Source: Lentisphaerota bacterium (GTDB taxonomy: Bacteria > Verrucomicrobiota > Lentisphaeria > Oligosphaerales > JABHEG01). From it: a stretch of 64,000 nt of DNA. Each line of letters begins with the position of its first letter. Within the stretch, counting starts at the first letter, position 1. The stretch lies in the NCBI GenBank assembly GCA_018676675.1, contig JABHEG010000262.1, positions 1 through 64,000 of the forward strand, written 5' to 3'. A program made the translations under genes and the position numbers. Under the pieces are notes generated by a model. It worked only from the letters and a program-made list of their open reading frames with translations. It did not search any database and was not told the DNA's origin. Below, one piece after another: positions 25,986 through 35,596 of the stretch.

Positions 25986-27838
25986 CAGCGAAGCAGTGCG
26001 TGATCGGTATCTTGGTGGCTCTTGTTGCAGCCGGTGCTTTCACGGTACGGGCTGCCGACGTGGATTACGCCAAGGCTGTGGCTGACGCACAGCAAGCAGG
26101 GGATACGGCTGGCGTCAGTCGTTTGTGCAGCAAGTGGGCTGCCGCCGAACCGGGGGATGAACGGCCACGCATCATCTTGGGGCGGACATTGCTGGAGGCA
26201 GGCATGATGGACCGCGCCGTCGAGCAGTTCGAGCTTGCGGCGGAGGCGAACCCGCTCAGCCCCGCGCCCCGGTGCGAGCTGGGCTTGCTGTTCCTGCGAG
26301 CGAGCAAACCGGACCCGGCCGCCAAGGAGTTCGGCGAATCTCTCCGGATTGACGCGGCGTATCTTCCTGCGCGGGTCGGTTTGGCGCGCGCGAAGTTGGC
26401 TCTGGGAGATGCCGAAAGCGCCCTGGCCGACGCACGACAGGTGCAGCAGGCGGCCGAAGGGAATCCCAAGGCGAAGATTCTCGCCGTGGACTGCTTGCTC
26501 GCATTGGGTAGGACGGACGAGGCGTTGGCCGAGGTCGGGGAGGGCGGCGAAACTGCGCCTGTTGACGCCGACTTGCGTTACACCAGGGCCTTCATTCTGG
26601 AACTGACGGACCGGGGTGACGAGGCGCAGCAGGCGTGGCAGAAGTTCCTGGAGGCGGAGCCGGAAGGCGAGCGTGCAGAGCGGGTCAGGAACGGATGTAT
26701 CGTGCTGGAGACCCGTGTGTTGCCCCGGCCGGCGTTCTACGGATCTTGCTCCGCGGTCTCCCCCGATGGAAGACAGGTTGCCTATGTGGTCGGGAATCGA
26801 GGCATAGATCGGGCGCCCCTGGACGGCTCAGACAAGCCTGTCTCCATCGTTTCTGCTCCCCAGGGCTGGGCGCAGCGGTGGTTGGCCTGGTCTGGGGACG
26901 GCAGGGGCTTGGTCTGCCACGAGTACGCCACGCCCAGCGGCAAGGGACACCGGATCAAGTGGATCTCGTGTGACCCGTCCAACGACGTTCGCATTCTCGA
27001 CTTCCCAGGGCAGAAAAGGCCCGGGGTACCCGCCGTCTCACCCTCCGGGACAGAGGTGCTAATGAACGACTACGGGCCTGCCAAAGTGTGCCTGCTGAGC
27101 CCGGCGAATGGCGAGCACCGGTGGCTGGACCTTGTGGATCCGGCTGGTCAGCGCCTGTACGTCGCGGGATTCGCCTACATGCCGAGCGGCAAAGAACTGG
27201 TGGGGGTTGCGGCTCCGGCCAAGGACAAGCTGGGCCTCTACCGGATAGCCATGGACACGGGGAAAGCGGCAACCGAACTTCTGGAACTGGGGAAACGGAA
27301 GTTCCGCTGTCCGGTTGTGTCCGAGGATGGAACTGCTGTTGCCGGCATGGTGGCGGATAGGCCGTGCTACTTGGCAGTCGCGTCCACATCCTTACCCGCG
27401 CACCTGACTCAGTTGCGTGAAGCGAAGCGAGGAACAAGGCCGAGCTGGCATCCTGAGGGTAGACAGCTTGTGTCCTGCGTTGTCGTGAGCAGGGAACAGC
27501 GCCTCGCCATCCTCCGGCTCGGAGGGATTGATCGTCGACCGGTGCAAATCCAGGTTTCCCGGAAGCGAGATGAGATTTCCCTGGTCGTCACGAGCCGGAC
27601 GCAGGAGAGCCAGCAGCTGTGCATGCGCTGGGAGGCATTCGACGCCGGCTCCATCCGCATTGGGGCCCCGGGAGGCAGTGAGGAATCGGCCGAGCTCAAA
27701 CCTGGCGAGAAGGTCGAGTGGACCATCGAGATTCCCGCGGAGAACAAGGCAAAGGTGCGCACGCTCAAGGTGCGTGTGTTGAATCAGGACGGTGTGGGTG
27801 CCGTCAAGCTCATCGATTGGACGGAGGAAGGGCAATGA
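25982..27838 (+). CDS. Array paralogue 2: exported TPR/beta-propeller protein (type B)
   Basis: 618 aa. Signal peptide 1-24 (LVAAGAFTVRAAD). The TPR region is very like that of paralogue 1 even at DNA level (LCSKWAAAEPGDERPRIILG), but the propeller belongs to the other lineage (CSAVSPDGRQVAYVVGNRGI, WLAWSGDGRGLVC, PSWHPEGRQLVSC). The head of one gene thus appears joined to the propeller of another, a sign of exchange within the array. The C-terminal domain has MRWEAFDAGSIRIGAPGGS, LNQDGVGAVKLIDWTEEGQ. The start overlaps the paralogue 1 stop as ATGA and uses a GGAGGA encoded in that gene's tail. Confidence 0.87.
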   Translation: MTAKQCVIGILVALVAAGAFTVRAADVDYAKAVADAQQAGDTAGVSRLCSKWAAAEPGDERPRIILGRTLLEAGMMDRAVEQFELAAEANPLSPAPRCELGLLFLRASKPDPAAKEFGESLRIDAAYLPARVGLARAKLALGDAESALADARQVQQAAEGNPKAKILAVDCLLALGRTDEALAEVGEGGETAPVDADLRYTRAFILELTDRGDEAQQAWQKFLEAEPEGERAERVRNGCIVLETRVLPRPAFYGSCSAVSPDGRQVAYVVGNRGIDRAPLDGSDKPVSIVSAPQGWAQRWLAWSGDGRGLVCHEYATPSGKGHRIKWISCDPSNDVRILDFPGQKRPGVPAVSPSGTEVLMNDYGPAKVCLLSPANGEHRWLDLVDPAGQRLYVAGFAYMPSGKELVGVAAPAKDKLGLYRIAMDTGKAATELLELGKRKFRCPVVSEDGTAVAGMVADRPCYLAVASTSLPAHLTQLREAKRGTRPSWHPEGRQLVSCVVVSREQRLAILRLGGIDRRPVQIQVSRKRDEISLVVTSRTQESQQLCMRWEAFDAGSIRIGAPGGSEESAELKPGEKVEWTIEIPAENKAKVRTLKVRVLNQDGVGAVKLIDWTEEGQ

Positions 27839-29700
27839 CAGTGAAGCGGTGTGTGATCGGTATCCTGGTGGCCCTTAGTACAGCCGGTGCCTTCACGGCA
27901 CGTGCGGCTGATCGAGACTACCCCAAGGCCGTGGCGGAGGCGAGGCAGGCGGGCAATCTGGCGGAGGTCAACCGACTGTGCAAGGAGTGGGTCGGCAAGG
28001 CGCCCGGTGACGAGAAGCCCTATATCATCCTTGGACAGGTCTATGCAGAATCAGGCATGGTGGATCGTGCAGTAGAGCAGTTCGAGCTGGCCGCGGAAGC
28101 CAATCCGTTGAGCCCTATGCCACGGTGCGAGCTCGGGCTCCTCTTCGTGCGCCAACGGCAACCTGACGCTGCTCGGCGGGAGTTTGAGCTAGCCCTCAAG
28201 ATCAACCCGCGGCACGTCCCCTCAATGCTCGGCAAGGCGCGAATCGAGCTCGCCAAAGGGCAACCGGAGGGTGCGTTGGCCGAGGCGCGTAAGATCTTGG
28301 CTTCAACGCCCGAAAGCACGGAGGCCGCCGTATTCGCAAGTGAGTGTCTCCTGGCTCTCGGCAAGCCTGAGGAGGCCCTGGGCGAGCTGAAGACAGTTGC
28401 GGGACAAGCCGTTGACAATGCGGATCTGTGCTATGTGCGCGCCGCGGCTCTCGATCTCGCCGGACGTGTTGACGAGGCGCAGGACGCGTGGAGGCAGTTC
28501 CTTCAACTCGAACCGGAGGGTGAGCGGGCAAGACGCGTCGAGGGTGGTTTCGTCGTCCTGACCGTACGGACACTTGGCATCTCTCTCAGCACGTCTGTGT
28601 GGAGCATCACTTTTTCGCCGGACGGCAGGCACGTGGCACTCATGACGCACAAGGGGATCTTCCGGTCCCTGAGCGCCGGCCCCGGCGAGCCGAAGCTCAT
28701 CACGCCGTGCCCCAAGCTGTGGAAACTGAGGACGCTCAGGTGGTCTCCGGATGGAACGACACTCGCCTATTCCCTGTACAGGGCCAAGCCGGCGAAAGAG
28801 TATCAGCTCATGCTCGTGGGGGCCGTGCCGGGGCAACAGCCGCAGAGGGTTGAGCTCGCCGAACAGCGCATGCCGGGAGGTCCTAGGTGGTCTCCGTCAG
28901 GGCAGCAGTTGCTGTACTACGCGGCAACGGACGACGTGCTTTGCATCTGGGACAGGGCGTCGGGCGAACACCGCATAGTCAAGCTCGTCAATGAGGCAGG
29001 GCAGCACGTTTACGCTGCACAAGCCGACTACACTCCGGACGGTCGGGAACTGGTGGCTGAGGCAGTCATGCGTGTCGATGGCAAGCTCCGGCGCGGGTGC
29101 TACCGGGCGACGGCCGCGACAGGACGGATCGTCGCGAAGCTCTTTGACCAGGGCGACGAGCGCTTCCATAGCCCTGCCGTTTCCGAGGACGGGATCGCGG
29201 TCGTCGGATGGTCGGAGGGCAGCAAGCCCAGTGGCTTCGACGTGGCCTCAACGAGGCCGCCCTCCAAACGCGTCCGCGTTCTCGATGCCGGGCCGCGCGA
29301 GCCCACCTGGCACCCCGAAGGCCGGAAGCTCCTCGCTCCCCTCACAATTCCTGGGGTGCCGACGCTAGTGGAGATCTCCCTCGGCGGCCTGGATCGACGG
29401 CCTCTACGTCTCTCGACGCGCCGCGAGACCAAGACACTTACCGTGACCGCCGCCAGCCAGTCTGAGGAGGCGCAGCAGGTGAGTCTTCGCTGGGAGGCAT
29501 TCGACAGCGAGTCGCTACGCTTAGGGGAGCCGGGTGTGAGCGAGGAGATTGTGGAGCTGAAGCCCGAGGAACGGGGCGAGTGGCCACTTGAACTGAGCCC
29601 CGAACAGGCGAAGAGCGTGCAGACGATCAAGGTGACCGTACTCAATCAGGATGGCGTCGGCGCCGTCAAGCTCATCGATTGGACGGAGGAAGGACAATGA
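27835..29700 (+). CDS. Array paralogue 3: exported TPR/beta-propeller protein (type B)
   Basis: 621 aa. Signal peptide 1-24 (STAGAFTARAAD). TPR segment LCKEWVGKAPGDEKPYIILG is a divergent version of the array consensus. Propeller blades: FSPDGRHVALMTHKGIFRSL, LRWSPDGTTLAYSLY, PRWSPSGQQLLYYAA, ADYTPDGRELVAEA, PTWHPEGRKLLAPL. The C-terminal domain has LRWEAFDSESLRLGEPGVS and LNQDGVGAVKLIDWTEEGQ. ATGA overlap at both ends (27835-27838, 29697-29700), so it is coupled to both neighbours. An in-frame start at 27718 would lie inside paralogue 2 and lacks a signal peptide. Confidence 0.87.
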   Translation: MTVKRCVIGILVALSTAGAFTARAADRDYPKAVAEARQAGNLAEVNRLCKEWVGKAPGDEKPYIILGQVYAESGMVDRAVEQFELAAEANPLSPMPRCELGLLFVRQRQPDAARREFELALKINPRHVPSMLGKARIELAKGQPEGALAEARKILASTPESTEAAVFASECLLALGKPEEALGELKTVAGQAVDNADLCYVRAAALDLAGRVDEAQDAWRQFLQLEPEGERARRVEGGFVVLTVRTLGISLSTSVWSITFSPDGRHVALMTHKGIFRSLSAGPGEPKLITPCPKLWKLRTLRWSPDGTTLAYSLYRAKPAKEYQLMLVGAVPGQQPQRVELAEQRMPGGPRWSPSGQQLLYYAATDDVLCIWDRASGEHRIVKLVNEAGQHVYAAQADYTPDGRELVAEAVMRVDGKLRRGCYRATAATGRIVAKLFDQGDERFHSPAVSEDGIAVVGWSEGSKPSGFDVASTRPPSKRVRVLDAGPREPTWHPEGRKLLAPLTIPGVPTLVEISLGGLDRRPLRLSTRRETKTLTVTAASQSEEAQQVSLRWEAFDSESLRLGEPGVSEEIVELKPEERGEWPLELSPEQAKSVQTIKVTVLNQDGVGAVKLIDWTEEGQ

Positions 29701-31535
29701 CAGCGAAACGGTTTGTGCTTGGTGTCTTGGCCTCTTTTGCCGCCACCGTTGTTCTCACGGGGCGAGCAGCGGACGTTGATTACGCCAAAGCGGTTGCTGA
29801 GGCCCAGGAGGCGGCTGACGCGCTTGCGGTCAACCGTCTGTGCAATGAGTGGGCGACGAAGGCCCCGGGTGACGAGCGACCACGCATGATTCTGGGGCGA
29901 GCACTGTTCGAGGCGGGTATGGAAGGCCGCGCGATTGAGCAGTTCGAGCTGGCGGCGGAAGCCAACCCCTTCAGTCCTGCACCCAGGTGTGAGCTCGGGA
30001 AGCTCTTCCGACAGGCGGGGAAGGTGGATGCTGCCGTCAAAGAGTACGAGCAGGCACTGAAACGGCACCCGAAGCATGTTCCAGCACTGCTGGGGATCGT
30101 GCAGGCAAGGCTTGATGTGGGGGATCGGCAAGGAGCATTGGCGGCAGCGACGCGCGCCCAACGAGCGGCGCCGGAGAACGCCTCCGTCCAAGCGGCTGTC
30201 GCTGAGTGTCTCTGGCAGCTGGGCAAGCCGTCCGAGTCGCGTTCGACATTCGAGCAAGCACTCAAATCCGAACCGGATAATGCGGATGCGCTCTTTGGAG
30301 TTGCTCGGGCCATGGAAGCAGCTGGGAATGGTAAGGAAGCCCAAGAGCACTGGGAGCGCTTCCTGGTGCGGGAGCCTGGAAGTGAGCGAGCCAGGGCCGT
30401 CCGGAACGGCTGGGTTGTGCTGGAGCGAAAGCTCATGGCCGTCGGCAAGAACGCCCTCGCACCGTCAGTCTCGCCTGACGGCAATCGTCTCATCTGCGGT
30501 TACGACGATCTGCGCGTGGTCAACATGCAGGACGGCTCGGTCGCCAAACTCAGTATCACAGACGGCAAGATCCTTCGGTCTCCGCGCTGGTCGTCCGACG
30601 GCAGACGGGTGGCGGCTTCACTTGGCTGGAAGCTCGATTACCAGGCTGTGATTTACGAGTTCCGCGCTGACGGCTCGCTTGGGCCGGCAGCAGCGCCCAA
30701 GCAGGCGCATGCCAATTGGGCGGAGCTTTCACCCGATGGCACAAGGCTGCTTCTGTCTGATGTCCGCAAGCATCCGGGGGTCCATCTCGCGGTGTTCGAA
30801 TTGGGTACTGGGACACTGATCCCGGTCAAGTCGGTGTTGCCTGCCGGACGCGCTTGGGGAAGCACGGCATCGTGGAGCCCTGACGGTAAGTCGATCGCCT
30901 TCCATGCGCATGCGAGAGAGGCGCAGAACGACAGGGCAGTATTCGTGCAGCGGCTGGACAGCCCAGAGAGTGTTCTCAAGCTCACTCCGGACGGCGACAA
31001 GAATATCGCTGCTAAGTTCAGTCCCGATGGCATGAGCGTGGTGTTCTACGACCCTCGCCCGCCCCGCCCAGCTGTTCGGGTAGCGCGCACGGATGGCTCC
31101 GGTGAGCCGTTCGGGATCTCGGGCCTTGGCGCTACTCCCGCCTGGCTGCCCGATGGCAGGGGAGTCGCCTATACCAGCAATCTCAGGGGCAAGCACGGCG
31201 TCATGGTGGCGCACCTGGGAGGTCTAGACCCCCGCCCGGTGGCCATCACCGCAGAGCGCAAGGGCGCGAGCGTTTCGGCAACCGTCACGAGCCGGATTGA
31301 GAAGGTGCAACAAGTGGCGCTGCGCTGGGGAGCATTCGACGCTAACTCCTTCCGCATTGGGCAGCCGAGTGGAAGCGCGGAGCCCGTCGAGCTCAAACCC
31401 GGGGAGAAAGTGGAGTGGCCGGTTGAGCTTAGCCCCAAGCAGGCGAGGAGCGCCGTGACAGTCAAGGTTATCGCGCTGAATCAGGATGGTGTCGGCGCGG
31501 TCAAGCTCGTGGATTGGGTTGCGAGAAGAGAGTGA
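29697..31535 (+). CDS. Array paralogue 4: exported TPR/beta-propeller protein (type A)
   Basis: 612 aa. Signal peptide 1-24 (ATVVLTGRAAD). TPRs include LCNEWATKAPGDERPRMILG and ALKSEPDNADALFGVARAME, the latter echoing paralogue 1. Type A propeller: PSVSPDGNRLICGYDDLRVV, PRWSSDGRRVAASLG, AELSPDGTRLLLSD, ASWSPDGKSIAFHAHA, KFSPDGMSVVFYD. The C-terminal domain has LRWGAFDANSFRIGQPSGS and LNQDGVGAVKLVDWVARRE. The tail lacks the GAGGA-encoding Glu-Glu pair, and gene 5 starts 2 bp after this stop instead of overlapping it. Confidence 0.87.
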   Translation: MTAKRFVLGVLASFAATVVLTGRAADVDYAKAVAEAQEAADALAVNRLCNEWATKAPGDERPRMILGRALFEAGMEGRAIEQFELAAEANPFSPAPRCELGKLFRQAGKVDAAVKEYEQALKRHPKHVPALLGIVQARLDVGDRQGALAAATRAQRAAPENASVQAAVAECLWQLGKPSESRSTFEQALKSEPDNADALFGVARAMEAAGNGKEAQEHWERFLVREPGSERARAVRNGWVVLERKLMAVGKNALAPSVSPDGNRLICGYDDLRVVNMQDGSVAKLSITDGKILRSPRWSSDGRRVAASLGWKLDYQAVIYEFRADGSLGPAAAPKQAHANWAELSPDGTRLLLSDVRKHPGVHLAVFELGTGTLIPVKSVLPAGRAWGSTASWSPDGKSIAFHAHAREAQNDRAVFVQRLDSPESVLKLTPDGDKNIAAKFSPDGMSVVFYDPRPPRPAVRVARTDGSGEPFGISGLGATPAWLPDGRGVAYTSNLRGKHGVMVAHLGGLDPRPVAITAERKGASVSATVTSRIEKVQQVALRWGAFDANSFRIGQPSGSAEPVELKPGEKVEWPVELSPKQARSAVTVKVIALNQDGVGAVKLVDWVARRE

Positions 31536-31537
31536 CG

Positions 31538-33407
31538 ATGAAACGGAAGACACTGCTCGGCTTGAGTCTGCTGCTACTCATCGTGACCTTTGCGGGGCGT
31601 GCCGCGGATGTCGACTACGCCGCGGTCGTCGCTGAGGCGGCGAAGACGGGCGACATGGCGTCGGTCAGCAGGCTTTGTCGGAGGTGGGCGGCGGCCGAGC
31701 CGGGGGACGAGCGACCGCGCATCATTCTGGGGCGGACGTTGCTCGAAGCAGGCATGACGGATCGTGCGCTTGAACAGTTCGAACTAGCGGTCGAGGCGAA
31801 TCCGCTTAGCCCCGTGCCGCGGTGTGAGCTGGGCTTGCTGTTCCTCCGAGCGCGGAAGCCGGACATGGCGGCCAAGGAGTTTGGCGAGTCTCTCCGCATT
31901 GACCCGACGTATCTCCCGGCCCAGCTTGGCAAGGCCCGTGTGAAGCTCGCGGAGGGAGAGGCCGATGAGGCCCTCCGTCGTGCGAAAGAGGCAGTCCGGA
32001 GCAACCCCGAGAACGTCGACGCGCGCGCGCTCGTAGCCCGTAGCCGACTGCTTGCTCGCCCTTGGGAAGGCCGACGAGGCGTTAGCCGAGCTGGCGACGG
32101 CTGCCGATACCGCGCCTGAGAACGCGGATCTCTGCTACCGCCTCGCCTCGGCCTTGGAACTAGCCGAACGAGCTAAGGAGGCGCAGCAGGGGTGGAGTCG
32201 GTTCATCGAGCTTGAACCGGAGGGGGAGCGCTTCGAGCGCGTAAAGAGCGGCTGGGTGGTCCTGGGAACTCAAGCACTGCGTCCCTCGCTGGTGGAATCT
32301 GGAGGCTGCTCTGCGGTCTCGCCCGATGGCAAGCACGTGGCCTTCATAGTCGTGCGTCGAGGGATATTCCGGGCGTCCCTCCTGGAACCCGGCGAGCCCA
32401 CGCTGATCGCGCCATGTCCCGAAGGCTGGAAGCAGCGACATCTCGCCTGGTCTCCCGATGGCGCCAGCTTGCTGTACCACGGCTTCAGTGGTCAGCCCGT
32501 GGGCGGGCACTGTCTCAGACGTGTACCAGCCGCCGCGAATCAGAGCCCGGAATCCATCGAACTCGCCGGTCTAAAGGCGCCAGGTAAGCCTGCATGGTCG
32601 CCTTCAGGTGACCAGATTGTGCTACAGGAGCATCATCCCCGCTACATACTGTTCCTTCTGAACGTGTCCACTGGCGAGCGCCGTGAGTTCAAGCTTGTCA
32701 ACGAGGCTGGTGAGTTCGTGTATGCCGGGACAGCCGACTATATGCCGAATGGCAGGGAGCTGGTGGCCCTGGGGGCTCTCGACGCGCAGAGGCAGGGATT
32801 GTGGCGAGTGGACATAGACACAGGAAAGGTCATCGCCAAGCTCATCGATCTTCGCAGCTCACGGAGCATGTTCACGATAGTAGCAGTGTCTGAAGACGGA
32901 ACCGCGGTCGCCGGTGTTTCACCGGGGGAACCCTCCCTTTTGGCGGTGGCGTCGACTTCGCAGCCGTCTCACCTGATCCGACTGTGTGAAGCCTTCTGGG
33001 AGTCGAAGCCGAGCTGGCACCCCGAGGGTAGAAAGCTCGTGGCCCGCGTCCTCGTGCGCGGTCAACACAGGCTCGCAGTGGTCCGGCTTGGTGGCCTGGA
33101 CCGTCGGCCTGTTAGTATCGCCACACGAGGTGCGGGAAACGCGATGTCGGCAACCGTTACGAGTCGGGCGACGGCCCCCCAATCGGTAGCTCTTCGCTGG
33201 GAGGCGTTCGACAGCATGTCGCGGCGCCTTGGCCCGGTGACGGCGAACGAGGCGCCCGTGGCGCTCAAGCCTGGAGAACAGGTCGAGTGGCCGCTGGAGT
33301 TGAGCTCCGAACAGAAGAAGAGCGTGCGAACGGTCAAGGTGACGGTGTTGAACCAGGATGGCGTGGGCGCGGTGAAGCTTGTGGATTGGGTGGAGGAGAC
33401 CGAATGA
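31538..33407 (+). pseudogene. Array paralogue 5 (type B), frameshifted by a 7-bp tandem duplication
   Basis: The first frame (31538-32119) gives a signal peptide (LIVTFAGRAAD) and TPRs LCRRWAAAEPGDERPRIILG up to DARALVAR, then runs into an unrelated tail and stops. The second frame (from about 32046 to 33407) resumes with LLALGKADEALAELATAADT, a type B propeller (CSAVSPDGKHVAFIVVRRGI, HLAWSPDGASLLYHGF, PSWHPEGRKLVARV) and the usual C-terminal domain ending LNQDGVGAVKLVDWVEETE. CGTAGCC occurs twice in tandem at 32032-32045. Removing one copy restores a single 620-aa frame reading LVADCLLALG, matching paralogue 2. It is either a recent null mutation, a slippage switch or an assembly error. Gene 6 is still coupled by ATGA at 33404. 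Confidence 0.88.
32032..32045 (+). repeat. 7-bp tandem duplication causing the frameshift
   Basis: CGTAGCC at 32032-32038 is repeated exactly at 32039-32045. The other paralogues have a single equivalent. Confidence 0.9.
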
Positions 33408-35278
33408 TGGTGGCACGGAAAGGCGTTGTTGGGTTGGGGCTGTTGTTGGTCGTTCTAACGCCGTTGATGGTAGTCGCGCAGGCGGTGGACTATGCCGCAG
33501 CGGCGGCGAAGGCCCAGAAGGAGGGGGACCTCGGGGCGGTCAACCGGCTCTGCAACGACTGGATTGAAGCCAAGCCGCGTGACGATCGACCGCGGCTGAT
33601 TCTGGGACGCATCTATCTGCGCCCGGACAGGGATGACCAAGCCGTGGAGCAGTTCGAACTGGCCGCGGAGGCGAACCCGCTGAGCTCGGCGCCGCGCTGC
33701 GAGATCGGGAACGTTTTCCTCAAGGCCCATAGGTACGACGAAGCGATCAAAGAGTACGACCAAGCGCTGCGGGTCAACCGAAGGTGTGTGCCCGCCTTCG
33801 TGGGCAAGGCGCGCGCCAAGCTGGCGCAGGGGGCGCCGGATGCGGCCCTCGCGGAAACCCTGAAAGCTCAGCAGTACGGTCCCGACGACGCGAGCGCCAG
33901 TGCCGTTCTCGGTGAAGCGCTCTTGGCCGTAGGATCGGTTGAGGAGGCGCTCGCCGCGGTCCGGAAGGCGACGAAACTGGATACGCAGAACGCCGACGCC
34001 TGGTATGGCTTGGGATTTTGTCTGGATTCACTCGATCGCGTGGACGACGCACAGGACGCCTGGAAGCGCTTCCTGGAACTGGAACCGGACGGCGAACGCG
34101 CGGTCCGTGTCAGGAATCGGTGGGTTGTGCTTGAGACCAAGGTGCTGTATCCAGAGCTCAAGAGCAAGGCCAAGTGCCCAACCGTTTCGCCAGACGGCAG
34201 ACACATCGCCTTTGCGGTCTACTCTCGAGGGATCTTCAGGGCCCCCTTTCCGGGAGACGACGAGCCGCTCGAGGTCACACCGTGTCCCGCGGGATGGAAC
34301 CAGATTCGGGTCTCATGGTCACCCGACGGTCGCGAGGTGCTGTACTACGAGCACCAACTCAAGCAGCGCCTCAAGCGTGTCAAGTATGTGAGCGCAGCCG
34401 GAGGGCACGAGCCTACGATTTTCACTGTTCCTGGCGTGGAAGGCCTCGGCTATTCCGCGTGGTCGCCTTCGGGGAAGGAGATCCTGGCGGGGAGCATGCC
34501 GAAGACTGCCCTGGATGTGGCTACCGGTGAGACACGGAAGATTCTGGTCAGAAACGAAGCAGGCAAGGCTCTCTATTGTCTGGATGCCGACTACATGCCG
34601 AGCGGAAGGGAGTTGATCACAACGGCTGCGCTCCCCGGTAAGAGGTACCAGCTCTATCGCGTGGCTCTTGACAGCGGCAAGGCGGTTGCCAAGCTGTTCG
34701 ATTTTGGGGATGGCGCGCTCTGCGGATCGGTGGTCATTGCCCCGGACGGCTTTGCTGTCGCTGTCACCATGTACAAGGCCAGTCCCGACGTGCCACGGCC
34801 GCTCTTGTTGCTGTCCACGGCCGTGCCCGGGGTTGGAGTGCGTGTGGGGCTGAACAACGACGGATGGTCCAACCCAGGTTGGTTTCCCGAGGGCAGACGG
34901 ATTCTCGCTCGAGTCGGTGAGTGGGGGCATGACCGGATGTCGATCATTCGGCTCGGCGGTCTGGATTCTCGCCCGATCGGGATTACGAGCAAACGCGCTG
35001 GCGACGGTGCGTTGTCTGCGGTCGTCGCAAGCAAACTGGACGTTGCGCAGACGGCGAGTTTTCGTTGGGAGGCATTTGATGATCAGTCGCTGCGTCTGGG
35101 GCCCGGGGTGGAGAGCGAGACCCCGGTCGAGCTCAAGCCCGGGGAGCGCGTGGAGTGGCCGATCCAGTTGACGCCCGAGCAGGCGAAGGGTGCCGTGACG
35201 GTCAAGGTGACCGTGCTGAATCAGGACGGTGTCGGCGCGGTCAAGCTGGTGGACTGGGTGGCCCCGTCGGCACGATAG
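33404..35278 (+). CDS. Array paralogue 6: exported TPR/beta-propeller protein (type B)
   Basis: 624 aa. Hydrophobic signal peptide (VVGLGLLLVVLTPLMVVAQA). It carries the second TPR-head lineage, LCNDWIEAKPRDDRPRLILG and FLKAHRYDEAIKEYDQALRV, shared with paralogues 7 and 10-12. Propeller: CPTVSPDGRHIAFAVYSRGI, RVSWSPDGREVLYYEHQ, SAWSPSGKEILAGS, PGWFPEGRRILARV. C-terminal domain: FRWEAFDDQSLRLGPGVES and LNQDGVGAVKLVDWVAPSAR. The start overlaps the paralogue 5 stop. No gene is coupled downstream, and the tail has lost the GAGGA-encoding codons. It ends the first contiguous block (24147-35278). Confidence 0.87.
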   Translation: MMVARKGVVGLGLLLVVLTPLMVVAQAVDYAAAAAKAQKEGDLGAVNRLCNDWIEAKPRDDRPRLILGRIYLRPDRDDQAVEQFELAAEANPLSSAPRCEIGNVFLKAHRYDEAIKEYDQALRVNRRCVPAFVGKARAKLAQGAPDAALAETLKAQQYGPDDASASAVLGEALLAVGSVEEALAAVRKATKLDTQNADAWYGLGFCLDSLDRVDDAQDAWKRFLELEPDGERAVRVRNRWVVLETKVLYPELKSKAKCPTVSPDGRHIAFAVYSRGIFRAPFPGDDEPLEVTPCPAGWNQIRVSWSPDGREVLYYEHQLKQRLKRVKYVSAAGGHEPTIFTVPGVEGLGYSAWSPSGKEILAGSMPKTALDVATGETRKILVRNEAGKALYCLDADYMPSGRELITTAALPGKRYQLYRVALDSGKAVAKLFDFGDGALCGSVVIAPDGFAVAVTMYKASPDVPRPLLLLSTAVPGVGVRVGLNNDGWSNPGWFPEGRRILARVGEWGHDRMSIIRLGGLDSRPIGITSKRAGDGALSAVVASKLDVAQTASFRWEAFDDQSLRLGPGVESETPVELKPGERVEWPIQLTPEQAKGAVTVKVTVLNQDGVGAVKLVDWVAPSAR

Positions 35279-35339
35279 ACGTGCGGGGTGCTGACGTTCC
35301 GGCTCCGAGCCAGGTCAGAGAAGGAGAGGGTGTCTGTCG

Positions 35340-35459
35340 ATGATAGTGACCCGTGCGGATGCTCATCTGGAGCGGCTACGGGAATGGGACGAAGACGCGC
35401 CTTGGCGGATGGCCACAAAGCAGGTTCTGCTGAAGCACCAGAGGAACCGGGGGCGATAA
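35340..35459 (+). CDS. Possible small ORF in the gap after paralogue 6
   Basis: A 39-codon frame (MIVTRADAHLERLREWDEDA...) starts at ATG 35340, ten bases after AAGGAGAGGG, and ends at TAA 35457-35459. It is charged and helical in character, with no recognised family. The good ribosome-binding site is its only positive support; it may be chance or a remnant. Confidence 0.25.
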   Translation: MIVTRADAHLERLREWDEDAPWRMATKQVLLKHQRNRGR

Positions 35460-35488
35460 GGAGCGACGGTCACGTTTCTGCGTCGCGT

Positions 35489-35516
35489 TTGACCGGTTTC
35501 CTCGTTTGGGTTGTCT
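35489..35516 (+). promoter_or_regulatory. Putative ECF-type promoter upstream of array gene 7
   Basis: TTGACCGGTT (35489-35498), 11 bp, GTTGTCT (35510-35516). The match to the motifs at 21811 and 24041 is exact in both half-sites, with a spacer one base shorter. It lies 81 bp before paralogue 7 in the 318-bp gap of the array. Confidence 0.55.
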
Positions 35517-35596
35517 CAGTCAGTAGAGCAGGGGGCCGAACGTGGCTCTGCAGTCGGCCGAAGTAAACGGGATTCCTGAGGAGCGGAGGCGAGTCT

